A stretch of 64,000 bases of DNA, from positions 620,001 through 684,000 of the forward strand of contig NC_064682.1 in NCBI RefSeq assembly GCF_023278565.1, read 5' to 3'. This document shows, piece after piece, positions 24,728 to 37,084 of this stretch. The first letter of the stretch is position 1. The number at the start of each line of letters is the position of its first letter. A program made the position numbers and the translations under genes. This DNA comes from Colletotrichum lupini. Lineage: Eukaryota > Ascomycota > Sordariomycetes > Glomerellales > Glomerellaceae. Under the pieces are notes generated by a model. The model saw nothing but the letters and a program-made list of their open reading frames with translations, was not told the DNA's origin and ran no database searches.

Positions 24728-24932
24728 TATTAGATTAGAAATTTAATTTAACCGCGGTATATAGCCGACTACATAGGGGCCAATTAGGGGCCCTATTTAC
24801 GATTATCGTAGCCAGCCTAACTTATAGTTAGAACCTCCTTTTTATACCTACGACGCAGATATTCATATAGTTTAATTAATCTCTTCGTCAACTACGGTTC
24901 GAACCAACTACCCTGTAATAGGGATACCAACA
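24728..24932 (+). repeat. Right LTR (205 bp)
   Basis: Begins TATTAG, the G-to-A and C-to-T altered form of TGTCGG, and ends GGGATACCAACA, keeping the CA terminus. It retains several CA dinucleotides that are TA in the left copy, and the left copy retains others, so RIP hit the two LTRs unevenly. Confidence 0.93.
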
Positions 24933-24937
24933 ATCTG
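24933..24937. repeat. Right target-site duplication ATCTG
   Basis: Identical to 17893-17897. Removing the element and one copy reconstitutes a plausible uninterrupted intergenic target (AAAGGATCTGTGTAATTT). Confidence 0.9.
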
Positions 24938-27199
24938 TGTAATTTCGAGATTATAAATAAGCTCGCAGGATTTCCGGAGAAGGATTGAGTCTTTCTAGCG
25001 ACGGAGGCCGATTATTTGACGTTCAAGAGGAGTGCTTCATTGAATCTAGTTTCGTATTTACTGGTGGCGACAGTTCTACCTATAGCACCCAACGTAAGCA
25101 AGACTGTCTGAGAAGCATCTCCACGCTGACACCCCGTCGCTTTTGAGAATTCCGGCATGAGCATTCTATTACAAAGCGAGGATCCAAGTGGAAGACATAT
25201 ACAGTAGAAAGTGGCTTGGTCTTTCTAAGCGAGGGACCCTGAAGGGGTCGTATCTAAATACCGTACGAAGCGGGCTGTTGTCTCGTAGTAAGTGGTATCG
25301 TACGGCAGTAAGTGGGCAGCGCCACGTGTGGCGTTGCGACACATTCCTATAACGGAACTGGATCTGTATTTGAGTGCGCCCCTCGTCAACTGCTATCGTT
25401 TCTTACTCTGAAGGAGAAATGCGCTCTTCCAGCGGATGAGTGAGCTTGGGGACCAGTCTAGCCCCAAGGCAGGCCAAGGTAATAGAGGCCTACCACTCCC
25501 CGATAACCCCACCTCATGCTCCTTTAGCTTGCTGAACTTGACTCACTTAGGAGTTCCATGAATCCTGTGGAGAATTGGTCTTTCGTCAAGGGTAATGTAT
25601 CTTTCGCAACTGACTTATTTACAAAAAAGGTGTCGCCTTGTTTGGTAAAACCAGCCGTCGGCCTCCCGGATAGCTTCGCCTTCGATATTCAGGGACGTCG
25701 CGAACACTAACAAGTGCTTCTCTCTATCTAATGTACATGATTGCCTGGATTGACGTTTGAGTTGTGGAAGGGGGAAAAGCCGAGGGGAGCTCAAATTGGA
25801 TGAGGAGGAAACAGAGGCATAGCCGCAGATTAATGTCCACTAGAAATTCTGCATTGTTTCGTAAAGGGGGGTGCTGTGAATGATTGTGCCACCGAGATCT
25901 ACCGAGCTTAATAGCAGCGGTATAAACCAAGCATGTTCGTCTCAAGTTCACTGCTCGAAGTTTCCTTGGACATGGGTTCGTTCTATCTTGATGTTGTCAG
26001 TGGAGCATCCGATGCTTATTGTTCTCTTACTTAAGCGGCAACTCATCCAGACCCAGTCGAGAAACCCACCTCGAAAAGTTGTTTTCGGCCCTTTATTCAT
26101 TCAACAACTCAAAATGCAAGCATGACACACATGGGGCTTAGGATTCTCTTAATTCCCTTGATTGCTTAGAAAGCCATAGCTTAGACCCGTTGTTGCTTGT
26201 TTTTTTGAGGGTTATGCCCACCTTCTCTATCTGTATTTCCGTAAACCCGTGATTTTATCAGATAGAACTTGCAGGAGTGTTGCTAAGATCCATATTTGCG
26301 AGATCCTTTCTTGATGGACATCACTTGGCGGATGCACTTGGCAACTGAGCTTAAAATTTAGTCGCCGTACCTTAGTGCACAGCGCTATATCGAAGCGACT
26401 GTCCAGAATAGCACTTTGAGCATGAGAAGGCCTCCATTGCGTGAGGTTCCAATCGTTCTCGGGCATGACGTATTATGCCAAAGCTTTCCATGGTTTCCGC
26501 CCTCAAATTTGGACGACAGTTGTCAAATCAGTCGCGAGAGCATGATTCAAACGTCCGCCACCCTGTTGCGCACTCTCCCCTCTACTCAGCCCTCATTGGC
26601 CTTACGGGGCTATGCTGGTGAGCCATGAGTAGGGGCCCCCCTGCAGGGGTCCCGCCGATCTACGCAGATATTTCCGCAGCGACGGGTTCCAGATCCCAGG
26701 AACGTTGGGTTTCTGATGGTTGATAAGCATCTCGCGCCGCCAACTACCGGTGGATCGGTCCGATCAGATATGCTCTCATTGCTCTCAGCGGTTGTCGACC
26801 GGCCAATGGCATTCAGAACCGCTGAGCCCCAATTGTAACTCGGCTTCTGCGGCTACGCCGTACTCCACCCTGCCGAGTCTTGAGTAAGTTGGGCCGTATG
26901 GATTGCACTGACGAAATGGTAGGGAGCGCATAGCTTCTTCGGTCAGCTCTCGGAGGGTCATCGCAAAATCCGGTTTAACGGGGATGGTAGCTGTTTGTAT
27001 CCGCGCGGGTGACGTGACTGAGGGATTTCAGGAGCTTGGATTTTGACTGCGATGTTGTTGAATTCTCTTCTTCGGTGTTCAATGATATAAACGCTGGCGT
27101 TCGCCTTCGAGGCTTTGGCGTTCGTTTGATAACCGTTTCAGTAAACATTCTTTTGCCACACTTACGCTCACTCTAGACTTCAACCTTGTACATACAGCT
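24938..27199. other. Intergenic between the retrotransposon and the GMC gene
   Basis: About 2.3 kb of normal composition with no gene I can support. All frames are short (under 85 codons) and featureless. No RIP signature extends into it. The last few hundred bases should be the promoter of the GMC oxidoreductase. Confidence 0.5.
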
Positions 27200-29029
27200 A
27201 TGCGGGGCTTCCTCACTACATCTGCCCTCCTCTCTGGAGCAGCGGCCTTGGCTGTTCGCTGTAACAACGCTTCCAGCAATGGCTACGACTACATCGTCGT
27301 CGGAGGCGGTACCAGCGGTCTGGCTGTCGCCAACCGTCTGTCAGAAAACCCTGCCGTGTCTGTCCTGATCATCGAGGCCGGCGGCTCGGTTTTCGACAAC
27401 GTCAACGTCACCAACCCCAACGGATACGGTCTTGCCTTTGGCACCGACATCGACTTCGCCTTCCAAACGACCAACCAAACTTTCGGCGGCAATTCAGTCC
27501 AGACTATGCGTGCTGCCAAGGCTTTGGGAGGAACCAGCACTATCAACGGTTTGTGGCGATCATCGGTTCAAAAGACTGGACTCAGATGCTAACAACTTGA
27601 AGGACTGGCCTACACCCGCGCTGAAGCCTCCCAGATCGACGCATGGGAGCAACTTGGCAACGAGGGCTGGAACTGGGATTCTCTCTTCCCCTACTACCTC
27701 AAGAGCGAGCACTTCCAGACCCCTGAGCCCGCCCGTCAGGTCGCCGGCCGTCTCGAGTACGAGGTCGATGTTCACGGCGAAGACGGACCCCTCCTGACCG
27801 GCTGGACCTACGGCCAGACTAACGGAACCATGCCTGCCGTTCTGAACTCGACCTTCCAGAATCTCGGTCTGCCTTGGAATGAGGACGTCAACGGCGGAAA
27901 CATGGTTGGCTTCTCCGTCTTCCCCCGCACCGTCGACCAGGCCAACGCCGTCCGTGAGGATGCCGCCCGCGCCTACTACTACCCCTATCAGAACCGAACC
28001 AACCTCAAGGTCCTTCTGAACACCAGCGCCCAGAAGCTCACCTGGAAGAACACCGCTGCTCTCCCCACCGCCGATGGTGTTCAGATCGTCTCCGCCGATG
28101 GCTCCAGCAGCGTCGTCAAGGCCAACAAGGAGGTCATCCTCTCCGCCGGTGCTCTTGTTTCCCCCTTGCTCCTCGAGCTCTCCGGCGTCGGCAGCACCAA
28201 CATCCTAAAGCAGCACGGCATCAAGACCGTCGTCGACCTCCCTACCGTCGGTGAGAACCTCCAGGACCAGATGAACAACGGTCTCTCCTTCGACATGAAG
28301 AACATGAGCATCGACGGCACCCTCACCACCGTCGCCTACCCCTCCGTCGCCCACGTCTTCGACAACGCCGAAGAGGTTGCCGCTCAGATCAAGGCCGCCC
28401 TCCCCGCCTACGCCGCAAAGGTCGCCTCCGTCAACGGCAACGTCACCCACGCCTCGGACCTCCTGGAGTTCTTCCAGCTGCAGTGGTCCCTCATCTTCGA
28501 GTCCCAGATCCCCATCGCCGAGGTCCTCGTCAACGCCGGCTCGGGATCTTGGAGCAGTGAGTACTGGGGACTCCTCCCCTTCGCCCGCGGCAGCGTCCAC
28601 ATTGGTGGCAACTCCACCTCCCGCGCCGTTATCAACCCCAACTACTTCATGCTGGATTGGGATCTGCTCGAGCAGGTCGAGATCGCGAAGTACATCCGCA
28701 GGCTGTACAGCACCGCGCCTTTCTCCACTTACACTGGAACCGAGACCCGTCCCGGCACGGACGTCGTCGCTGCTGATGCGGATGATGTCGCGGGCTGGGA
28801 GAGCTACATTAAGGGCAACTACCGTTCCAACTTCCACCCCGTCGGCACTGCTGCCATGATGCCCCGCGAGAAGGGCGGTGTTGTTGACTCCAGCCTCAAG
28901 GTCTACGGTACCGCCAACGTCCGCGTTGTCGACGCCTCTGTCCTGCCTTTCCAGGTGTGCGGTCACCTTGTCAGCACCTTGTACGCTGTTGCCGAGAGAG
29001 CGGCGGACCTTATTGCCAAGAGCTCGTAG
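27200..29029 (+). CDS. Secreted GMC oxidoreductase, glucose oxidase-like
   Basis: Exons 27200-27548 and 27603-29029 (54-base intron, GTTTGT, branch GCTAACAA, AAG acceptor) encode 591 aa. Without splicing, the frame breaks after the STING motif; the junction restores STINGLAYTRAEASQ. There is a signal peptide (about residues 1-18), then the FAD Rossmann motif GGGTSG (residues 35-40) with IIEAG closing the fold. The two active-site His are H528 (NFHPVGTAAM) and H571 (VCGHLVST), as in glucose oxidase. Many N-x-S/T sequons support secretion. GMC enzymes oxidise sugars or alcohols and make H2O2. Coding GC is high with C-ending codons, suggesting strong expression. Substrate is not determinable by eye; aryl-alcohol or other alcohol oxidase is possible. 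Confidence 0.92.
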
Positions 29030-29263
29030 AGAGGCTATTGGTTCTCAAGATGACTCGGTCGAATTTCGACCACTTTCTTTCACACTTCTCAGTAAATATT
29101 ATAAACCCAATTAGATGTTCATATCCATAGAGTAGAGTGTACAATAGTCACGCGACTTGGTCAATCAAATTCGAGTTTAGATCGTATCTCTATATCCGCA
29201 TGGAAACCAATCCAAGGTCACTGAATCCTCGCATGGCTGTCGAAGATTTCTTACAGAAAGCTC

Positions 29264-30549
29264 CTAAGAAACGGTATAGACGACCTTCTCTCCACTAACA
29301 GGACGCATGTGATCCTTCGGCGGCTCATTGACTTGCTTCAGACCAAAGAGCGGGATGCCTTCCGATGCGACGTTCTCTAGTCCTCCTCGCATCATGCGAA
29401 CCGGGTTTGCCTGCAACTTGACCTTTCCCAACGACGCTTCCGATCCGAGATAGTTATAGAACTGTGTTGCAAACTCACGGGCTTCGAGGTTGGCTGGGAA
29501 TGTGATGCCTATAGATTGTCAACCAAGGAGGCCCATCACGGATCAGTTAGCAAAAAGCCTGAGGTCACTCACCTTGGTACTGGATCTCTACGCCAAGACC
29601 CTCCCAGACTGCACCTGTCACCGGCTTGATACTGAGCTTCGATGGATCAAACCCTGCGAGGGCCGGTGCTCGGAACACCGCCAGCTTTCCCTCGTTGACC
29701 AACGTATTGTGCACACGTTCGACAGACGGAGACTGCGAGACCGCGTCTACGCCGTAATGAACTCCGCCACTTATGCCGCAAACTTTGCGTACCGTTGCTT
29801 GCCAGTCAGCGTCTCTGTAGTCAACTAGCTCGTCGTACGAATAAGGGGCTTGGCGCAGCATGTCGTGCTTTGCACTGCTGGCGGCACCGATGAGACGAAT
29901 TCTCGTGCCAGAAGTCTTCTCAGCCAGACGCACAAGTTGTGCGGCGAAGAGACCTAATGAGGTTGTTGCGCCGTATATGAAGACGTTCACGGGCCCTTCG
30001 TTGGCGAGTCTGAGGTGGTCGAAATTTCGGGATTGGGTGAATGGCCCCGGGAGCTCGAGTCGGCTGAAGACACCCTGCGCGGCTGTAAGTCCACACAAAC
30101 TGATAGTAGCAGCTTCTTGGAACAACACCCCGATGGGAATATTCCATGTGAGGTCATAGTCAATGACGACGTACTCGGCAAAAGCTCCTGGGCGGTAGTT
30201 GACCGAACAAGCTACATATCCGTAGTCAGTACATCACTGGTATGTTCAAAAGCCGTGGGCTGTTCAACCGACCGCCTTGCACGAAGCCAGCTACACGTGC
30301 TCCAACCTTGACACGAGGGTCATCGATATCTCGGGTGTCTTTGCCAATACTGGCGACCTCCCCAGCGAAGTCGCTGCCGATTACGCGGTACTCTTGGGCC
30401 GCAATTGGCTTGTAGGTATAGAGCGCGTCCACATGATTGAGCGCAACTGCTCTGACGCGGACAAGAATCTCTCTTGGCCCTGGTTCCGGAGTCGGGATAT
30501 CTTGTACAGCAACTGAATGCTCCTTTGGTGTTAAAGTCAGGGCTTTCAT
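29264..30549 (-). CDS. MDR-family oxidoreductase, TOXD/LovC-type trans-enoyl reductase-like
   Basis: Exons (minus) 30549-30273, 30211-29573 and 29508-29264 encode 386 aa. Splicing joins AGFVQG to ACSVNYRPGAFAEYVVIDYD, the usual GroES-like segment of this family. The NADPH-binding Rossmann motif is VFIYGATTSLGLFAAQLVRLA near residue 180, given here as its core GATTSLG. No structural-zinc Cys cluster is present, consistent with the zinc-free enoyl-reductase branch (LovC, TOXD). Such proteins act in trans with polyketide synthases, but no PKS lies in this window, so it may be an orphan or serve another oxidation-reduction step. It is convergent with the GMC gene (3' ends 235 bp apart). Confidence 0.87.
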
Positions 30550-30968
30550 GATGGTACTAGGAATCGAACTTGAGGCTCAGTCTCGGGATAATGGGCTTAT
30601 GAAAATCGAGTGAAATGTATTCAAAGCTTCTTCTAATTAGAGAATGAGAGATCCTATATATGACTAGCTGCTACGGGTGCACCTGGGGGAGAAACAAATG
30701 CTAAAGTATACGATCGAGTAACTTGACTTTCGAATTTGATCTACTAATGTCGCGAAAACGCGAAAGTCCGTGGAGTCTGCATTCTTATATCTGTTAAACC
30801 CGGTCTGCAAGCTGACATGGACTTAAGCTCGCTGCTCTGTGAACTTAAGTCCGACCTTGTTTCCCACACTCAAAGTCTGAGTCGGGTCTTGTCTGAGTCA
30901 GTGACCTCGGAGCTGAAAGAAAGCTTGAATACCTCTAAATCTGGGAACCTCGAGAGGTCACCTAAGAC
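30550..30968. other. Intergenic, promoter of the enoyl reductase-like gene
   Basis: No coding feature. Two related AAGTCCGACCTTG / AAGTCTGAGTCGG-like segments occur around 30,845-30,895. It is the only spacer between the reductase start and the 3' end of the 198-aa gene. Confidence 0.5.
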
Positions 30969-31724
30969 TCACTGCTTGATCGCGTGCAGGTAAATAGAGA
31001 CTTCAGGACTGAACATACGATCTTCAACAAGGTAGCCCGCTGCCTCCACCAACCATGTTTGGCAGTCCTTGAGGATGACCTTTTTGCCAGATGAATCCTT
31101 TGCATCTCTGTTAGTATAGTATTTTGAAGGCATTGCAGAAACAGATGTTTGCAAAAAAGCACCTCTGAGGACCTGCCTACTAGGCAATCATACACGCATG
31201 AAGTGGTCTGTTCAGAGGTATTGCAGCCATTTGGAGAAGTCAAGCGAAAGCCTCACCTTGTCTTCAACTGCATTCAAAGTCTTCCCAGGTGCCTTCGCTT
31301 TGTACGCACTAGCCTCAAAACCGCAGACAGGCCTCTCATCAATCTCTTCCACTCCCCAGTTGAGCATCGCGTCTTCTTTAAAGTGCTGAGCATCAACCCA
31401 CTGCAGCGAAACTCTTTTTGTAGGGATATCTGAGGTGTTTGTGAGGTCATGACTGCGTTTGACCTCGAATTTGAAGCCATTACGCACATCACCGGTCGCG
31501 TGGATCTTGACACCGATATCATCATCGGCACGAGAGCGTACAAAGTATGCCCAGTGATCTTTGAATGGCGAGCCATTGAAGATCAGTAATTCGACCAAGA
31601 AAGCTCCAGGGGATCCTGTCGGGGGCACGGTTGGCGGCGGTGGGGCCGGAGCCGGAGTTCGAGCCTTTTCGACAAGCGGCCGGGGCGGAGGTGGCGGAAC
31701 ATCGCCAGTGTGAGAGAAAGACAT
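30969..31724 (-). CDS. Conserved-looking 198-aa fungal protein, function unknown
   Basis: Exons (minus) 31724-31257 and 31097-30969 encode 198 aa; the 159-base intron has GTGAGG, a CTAAC branch and AAG acceptor. The first 38 residues are Pro-rich (runs of PPPPP), then a compact domain begins: LVELLIFNGSPFKDHWAYFVRS, shown here as its core, with DIGVKIHATGDVRNGF, VSLQWVDAQHF and VDERPVCGFEASA-like segments. The alternation of aromatic and Gly/Asp residues suggests a small beta-rich fold. No signal peptide or membrane helix. I recall similar unnamed fungal proteins but cannot name a family. It lies between the reductase and the ABC transporter, all on the minus strand. Confidence 0.75.
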
Positions 31725-32456
31725 TCTGAGATAATTGGTGGCGTTTTTGAGTGTTTGTTACTAATGCCTTGTAAAACAGCTGACGTGAGTCTTCAATGTT
31801 GAAGTTGAGGCTTCTTGGTCTTGTTGGACACCTTCGTGCACAATCAGGCAGCAACAGCACGCGCTATGGACCCCAACACAATGTCTCAAGATTTCTTTGT
31901 TGCCTAGGGATCGCTTGAGCCACGCCACGCCATTGGCTCAGTGGATTCGGCCTGTATGTGTAGCCTTCATCGTCGTGTCTGGATGTTATAGTGACTAGAA
32001 GACGGTCAACGGGTGGAATGTGAAGATGAGCAAGAAGCTGCCAGTTGTTAAATGTTGCGGGAGACAGACTGTGCTGTGACGAGCATTCGCTTTGTCAATG
32101 CAGCCCATCCGTCTGCGGCGCTCAATGAAACAGAAGATGTCTAGGCGCTCTTATCCATTTATTCAATGCTTGGTCGCTTGGTGGTAATCTGACGTCTACT
32201 TTGTCCGAGGCTTCACCGAGAACTCGTTTCCACGAAAGTCAAATGAGAGGATTCGCAAACTTTGCTAGGTTTGCAGAGGAGGCTATCACGTGAAGGAATT
32301 GTTTGTGGACTTTTTGGTTTAGGATATTGAGTCTATGAATCTACTAATTTGGTTGAGGATATCCAAAGCAACGCTCGCTATATAAAACATGACATATTAA
32401 GATATTGGTATGATTTTCCCATGAAACATGAAACTGTAATGGTTGAGGCCATTAAC
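31725..32456. other. Intergenic between the 198-aa gene and the ABC transporter
   Basis: No gene seen. It contains the promoter of the 198-aa gene and the 3' UTR of the ABC transporter, both on the minus strand. Confidence 0.5.
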
Positions 32457-35400
32457 TTATTGGGCCGCCGTCTCCTTTCCCTTGGACTCCTTCTTGGGCT
32501 TGGACGAGCCGGAGTTCCACTTCTTGACGCGGACGAGATAGTAAGAGATAACAGCAATGAAGATGTTGAAGAAAATGAAAGCCCAGACGATACCGAAGTT
32601 GCGCCAGCGCTCATCATAGAAGATGTTGCTGCCGGCCAGGTACTGATCGGCATTGCTGAGAGAGCAGTACCGGCAAGCCTCCGTAGCCTCGGGGTTCTGG
32701 AGCTGGCCGGGGGCGAGCTTTAGGTAATCCGCCAGGTACTCGCCGCATGTCAGGTTGGCAGGCGGGTTGAAGACAGAAGTCTCGGTGGCGGAACAAGTGA
32801 CGGGTCGGCCGGACAGTTGGGTACCCACGATGCCAGCAACCCAGTAGGTGAAGGGGGACACGCGGTACATGAAGATCCAGAAGCCGGGGAGGGCAGTCGG
32901 GGACTGTAAGACACCGCAGAAGGTCAAACTCATGAGGACCAAGAGAGTAACCACACCTGAGGCGGTCTGGGCATCGGGGAAGGCAGCGATGGTCATGTGG
33001 GCGAAGGAGGACGCATAGATCAGGAGCTGGATGGCGTAGAGCATGACCAAGACCTGGCGGACGGAGCCCTGGATGCCGATGATGGGGTAGTAGAAGCAAG
33101 CCCAGATGAGGATACCGGTGACGATTTGGTAGGGGATTTCGACAATGATGTTGGCGAACATGAATGCCTTCCAAGAGTAAGCCTTGCTGGGGCGTTCGCG
33201 GACCTCGTAGAGGGCACGCTGTGTGACGAAGTGAGGCTGGATCTGCTGCACGATGGTGGAGAAGATGGTGATGACCATGAAGACACCAAAGACAACGTTT
33301 TGCATGCCGGCCATGGTACCATCGGCCTTCCAGAAGGAGAAACCAATGAAGAGACCTGCAGCGATACCGAGGAAGAACTTGGCGAAGACGTAGTTGGGCA
33401 TGCGCCAGTACTGCTGGAAGACACGACCGGTGACCTCCATGAGCTGGGTGCTGAAGGGCATGGCAAACTCAGAGTGGGCACTAGCATCTTCGCTGCCAGC
33501 AACCTCCTCGTGCTGCTTCTCGAGGTGGATTCTCTCGATCTCGGCCTCGACGCCGTGGCGTTCATTGCTAGATTTCCAGACGCTGTGCCAGTCTTCGCCC
33601 CTGGAGTTGGTACCGTTGTTGACAATCTCGAGCATGTACTCAGCGGGATTCTCCTCATCACCGCATCGGCGAGCGCCGTGGCCCTCGAAGTAGTTGAGAA
33701 GGGTGCGGGAGTTGTCGCCGATATCACCAAAGTAGACAGTCTTACCGCCGCGGGCGAGGAAGAGCAGGCGGTCAAATTGCTGGAAGAGGATGGCGCTGGG
33801 CTGATGAACGGTGCAGAGAACGGCTTGACCGGCATCGGCCAGCTTGCGGAGAAAAGCGCAGATGGCCCAGGAGCTCTGGGAGTCGAGACCACTGGTAGGC
33901 TCATCAAGGAAGAGAAGAAGCTTAGGCTTAGCTGCCAATTCGACACCGATGGTAAGAAGCTTGCGCTGTTCGACGTTCAAGCCCTCGCCGGGAACACCAA
34001 CGACGGCGTCGGCAAAGTCGCGCATGTTGAGCATGTCAATAACCTCCTCGACGAAAGCGAACTTCTCCTCCTTGGAAACAGTCTTGGGCTGGCGAAGCAT
34101 GGCGCTGAAGCGCAAGCTCTCGCGGACGGTGGCGGTAGCCAAGTGGAGATCTGGTTAATGTTAGTTGAATGTTCAAACAATGTTAAGAAGGAGAAGCCGC
34201 ATACCTTGCTGCTGAACGTAGCCAGTCTTACGTTGGAAGCTGGCGTCAAGAGGCTTGCCGTTGACAAACATGTCGCCAGTGATGACACCCATGGTAGTTC
34301 GCTGAGCCAAGACATCGAGAAGAGTCGTCTTTCCGGCGCCGGAGACACCCATGAGGGCAGTGAGAGTTCCGGGCTTCACCCAGCCATCGACGTGGTCAAG
34401 CAGACGACGGGGTTCACCCTTAATCTCAATATCGTAGACGACGTCTTTCCAAGTGAAAATATCCTTCTGGGGCGGGATTGAGTTGACGTTGGCCTCAGTC
34501 TCCTGGTCCTTGGGAACAGCCATCTCCTCGTTGGTGACGCTGCGGTTGACGCCATCCTGAAGATGAGCAGGGACGCGGCCACGCTGGAAGACGAGAACCT
34601 CGGCGGCGCTGGTGGTGGAGGAGTTGAGCTCAGTGGCGACGAAGTAGATGATCATGAAGAAGAAGAGGAAAGCCAGCAAGATGCCAAAGTTGCGCCAGAC
34701 GTGGGAGTAGTAGTACTGGTAGTTGGTCTCGATGAAAGCATCGCCACTAACGGTGCGCTGGCCAGCGACAGCGCCGACAGCCGAGCAGATCCAAGAGTCG
34801 CCAATCAGAGGAGTGTATGCGGGGATAATCTCGGAGCAGACGAACTCGCGACCGTGGAACTCGTTGGCGATGAGAATCTCGAAGGCGTAGAAGATGGGGT
34901 TGATCCAGCGAATCCAACCAAACCAGTCAACCATCTGGGGAACTCTGATGACAAAACCAGTGTAGATGACAAGAGCCAAGACAAGCACACCAGCCAACAT
35001 CATAGCCTGAGAAATAGTCTTAGTGATGGCTGCCATAGTTCTGAAGACGGCGCTCATGACGAAGGTGGAGATATAGGTGATCAAGAAGTACAGGAAGAAT
35101 TGACCGGGTTCCCGACGAAGACCAGCGAGGAAGTACAAGATGAGGTTGAAACAGGTTGCCGTGACGAACTTGATCGGGATATCTGCGACGATACCGGCGA
35201 TGGCTTCAGCTGATGGATGATAGAAGGCGTAGGAAGCATGCTTTTCGACAATGGGCCGCTGATCGTATAAACTGTTGATTTCGGAAATAGCAGTGAGAGC
35301 GTTCATGAGAATAGCCTGGAACAAGACCGAACCCTTGGAGTAGAAACCTGAGGTAGCGTCAGGAGTGCCGTAGAAGACCGAACCGATGATGAGAGCCAAG

Positions 35401-37084
35401 ATGATGTTGAGAACAGCCGCTGTAGCTGTAGCCGAGATATCGTTCCAAATACGCTGATAAGCGCGCTTCGTGGTAAGTCGCACTTGCATCGCCAAACTGA
35501 TGAGGTAAGGAGACTTGGGGCGAACATGCTTCGCCTGTCTGTCGTTCTTCTGCTGGCGAAGCTCAGTGAGAGCATGACCGTGGGGATCAATCGGGTTCTC
35601 GTCGGTGTGCTGCTCGATCTCCTGGCGGAGAGCTTGGTACTCGGGAGATGCACGCCAGTATGCCTCAAAGTCCTCGGGGGTTCTGGGAACCTGGTTCTCC
35701 ATGCCCGGACGAGCCTTGCGCTCGATGGGGTTGGTGACCGAGGTCAAGAAGTCTCCCGTGGTCTGACGCTGGGGGCATTCCCAACCCATGCGCTCGAAGT
35801 AGGACTTAGCAGCAGTGGCAGGGCCGAAGAAGATCTGGCGACCTTCGTAAAGAACGACAGCCTTATCGAAGAGGTCATAGATGGCCTGACTGGCTTGGTA
35901 GATGGCAACAGCGTTGGCACTGCCGGTGAAGTCGGAGGCAAGGCGCAGCGACTGAACGAACTTCAGAGCGGTCGCGGAATCCAAGCCACGAGTACTGTTA
36001 TCCCATGCGCACATGGGAGAGCCAGCAAGCATCATCTCAGCGATGGAGACACGCTTTCTCTCTCCGCCAGAGACGCCACGAACGAAGTCGTTTCCGACCT
36101 TGGTGTTGTAGGTGTGGCTGAGACCACAGACTGCCATAACAACCTGGGCTCCTCTCTTGTGAGCCTCCTCGCGACTAAGACCCAAGGGTCTGTTGGATGG
36201 TGTGCGAACTGCGCCGGCAAATTCGAGTGTTTGACCGACGGTAAGATGGGGGAAATGTTTGTCAACCTGTGTCGAACGTTGTTAGTGAACATCAAACAAA
36301 ACATTGGGGCGTGGGAACGAACCTCCTGATTGTAAACGGTTTCTCCCTTAAACTCCTTCATCATCTTCTTTTGTGGAATGCCGTTGTAGTGGATGACCGA
36401 CTCGTCTCCAATGCTCAGACCCTGGAGTTCACCAGTCATCGTCTTCAGGAGTGTACTGCATCCAGAACCAGGGCGACCAAGAACGATCAAAAGCTCGCCG
36501 CTCTTGAGCAGGCCATCGAAGCTGTTGAGAATCCTCTTAGGCTCCTTCTTTCCGAAGCTAATGTGCTCGCCGATTCTGAGAGGTGCTTGAAGGAAGTCAC
36601 CAACGGTCTGTTGCAGCTGCAAAGCAGCGCCAGTACCAGAAACGTTGAGATCCTTGTAGGCGACACCAGCATGCTTGAGGGTGATACCCTCATTCTGCAT
36701 GGCTCGCATGAAAGCCTGGAGCCATTTTGAAAGATCAAAAGACTTGCTTGCAGGGTCCAAGGCGGGATCGTCTTGGCCGTAAGAGATATGTGTCGAAAGA
36801 GGACGGCCATTGCTGGCCAAACTTTGATGCCGCGAAAGGTTTGTTGCGATTCTCTGAAGTTCCCTCCTATCCTCCTCATCGATCATCATCGTATCGCGGT
36901 GGGTATCTCTCGTAGGGCTGGCAATGTCTCCATATTCTTCATCGGAGGAATCGCCATTCTTTCCCGTGTTGATGGGAGCAAAGCCGCCAGTGGGCTGCTC
37001 GGATGATGTTCGTTGTTCTCCGTTCATTGTGACTGAAGAGGTAGTTGTGCCGTAGCTGCCTCGGGTTGCTGTTCTGTCCTCCAT
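32457..37084 (-). CDS. Full-size PDR/CDR-type ABC transporter (ABCG family)
   Basis: Exons (minus) 37084-36323, 36266-34205 and 34150-32457 encode 1505 aa, the normal length for pleiotropic drug resistance pumps. Order is NBD1-TMD1-NBD2-TMD2, each TMD with six helices. NBD1 has the degenerate Walker [10 protein letters not shown] (residues about 203-211, Cys in place of Lys, typical of fungal PDR), signature VSGGERKR and [15 protein letters not shown]2 has a canonical Walker [10 protein letters not shown] (K900), a degenerate signature LNVEQRK and [15 protein letters not shown]. The protein exports hydrophobic toxins, fungicides or metabolites across the plasma membrane. Its place beside metabolite genes fits export or self-protection, but PDR pumps are also common housekeeping detoxifiers. 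Confidence 0.95.

Larger units (their letters stand above)
17898..24932 (+). mobile_element. Ty1/copia LTR retrotransposon, full length, inactivated by RIP
   Basis: A 7,035-bp element with two 205-bp LTRs and a 5-bp target-site duplication. The interior is extremely A+T rich and almost free of CpA and TpG, while CpG is retained; whole 60-base lines near 18,481-18,600 contain neither CA nor TG. This is the classic C-to-T RIP pattern at CpA. No long frame survives, but reading through stops shows the copia domain order gag, integrase, reverse transcriptase, RNase H. A purine-rich tract (AAAAAAAGAGAAAG, about 24,710-24,723) just ahead of the right LTR is the likely polypurine tract. The primer-binding site after 18,102 is too mutated to assign. 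Flanking host DNA has normal composition. Confidence 0.96.

Noticed and set aside
17898..24932. Gypsy-type identity of the retrotransposon
   Set aside because: Integrase traces come before reverse transcriptase, which is the copia order, and the RT/RNase H remnants match fungal copia motifs.
32997..34481. 494-codon open frame on the plus strand across the ABC transporter
   Set aside because: It is exactly antisense to NBD2/TMD2 coding sequence; its Glu/Asp/Leu/Val-rich composition is the complement shadow of the GC3-rich gene.
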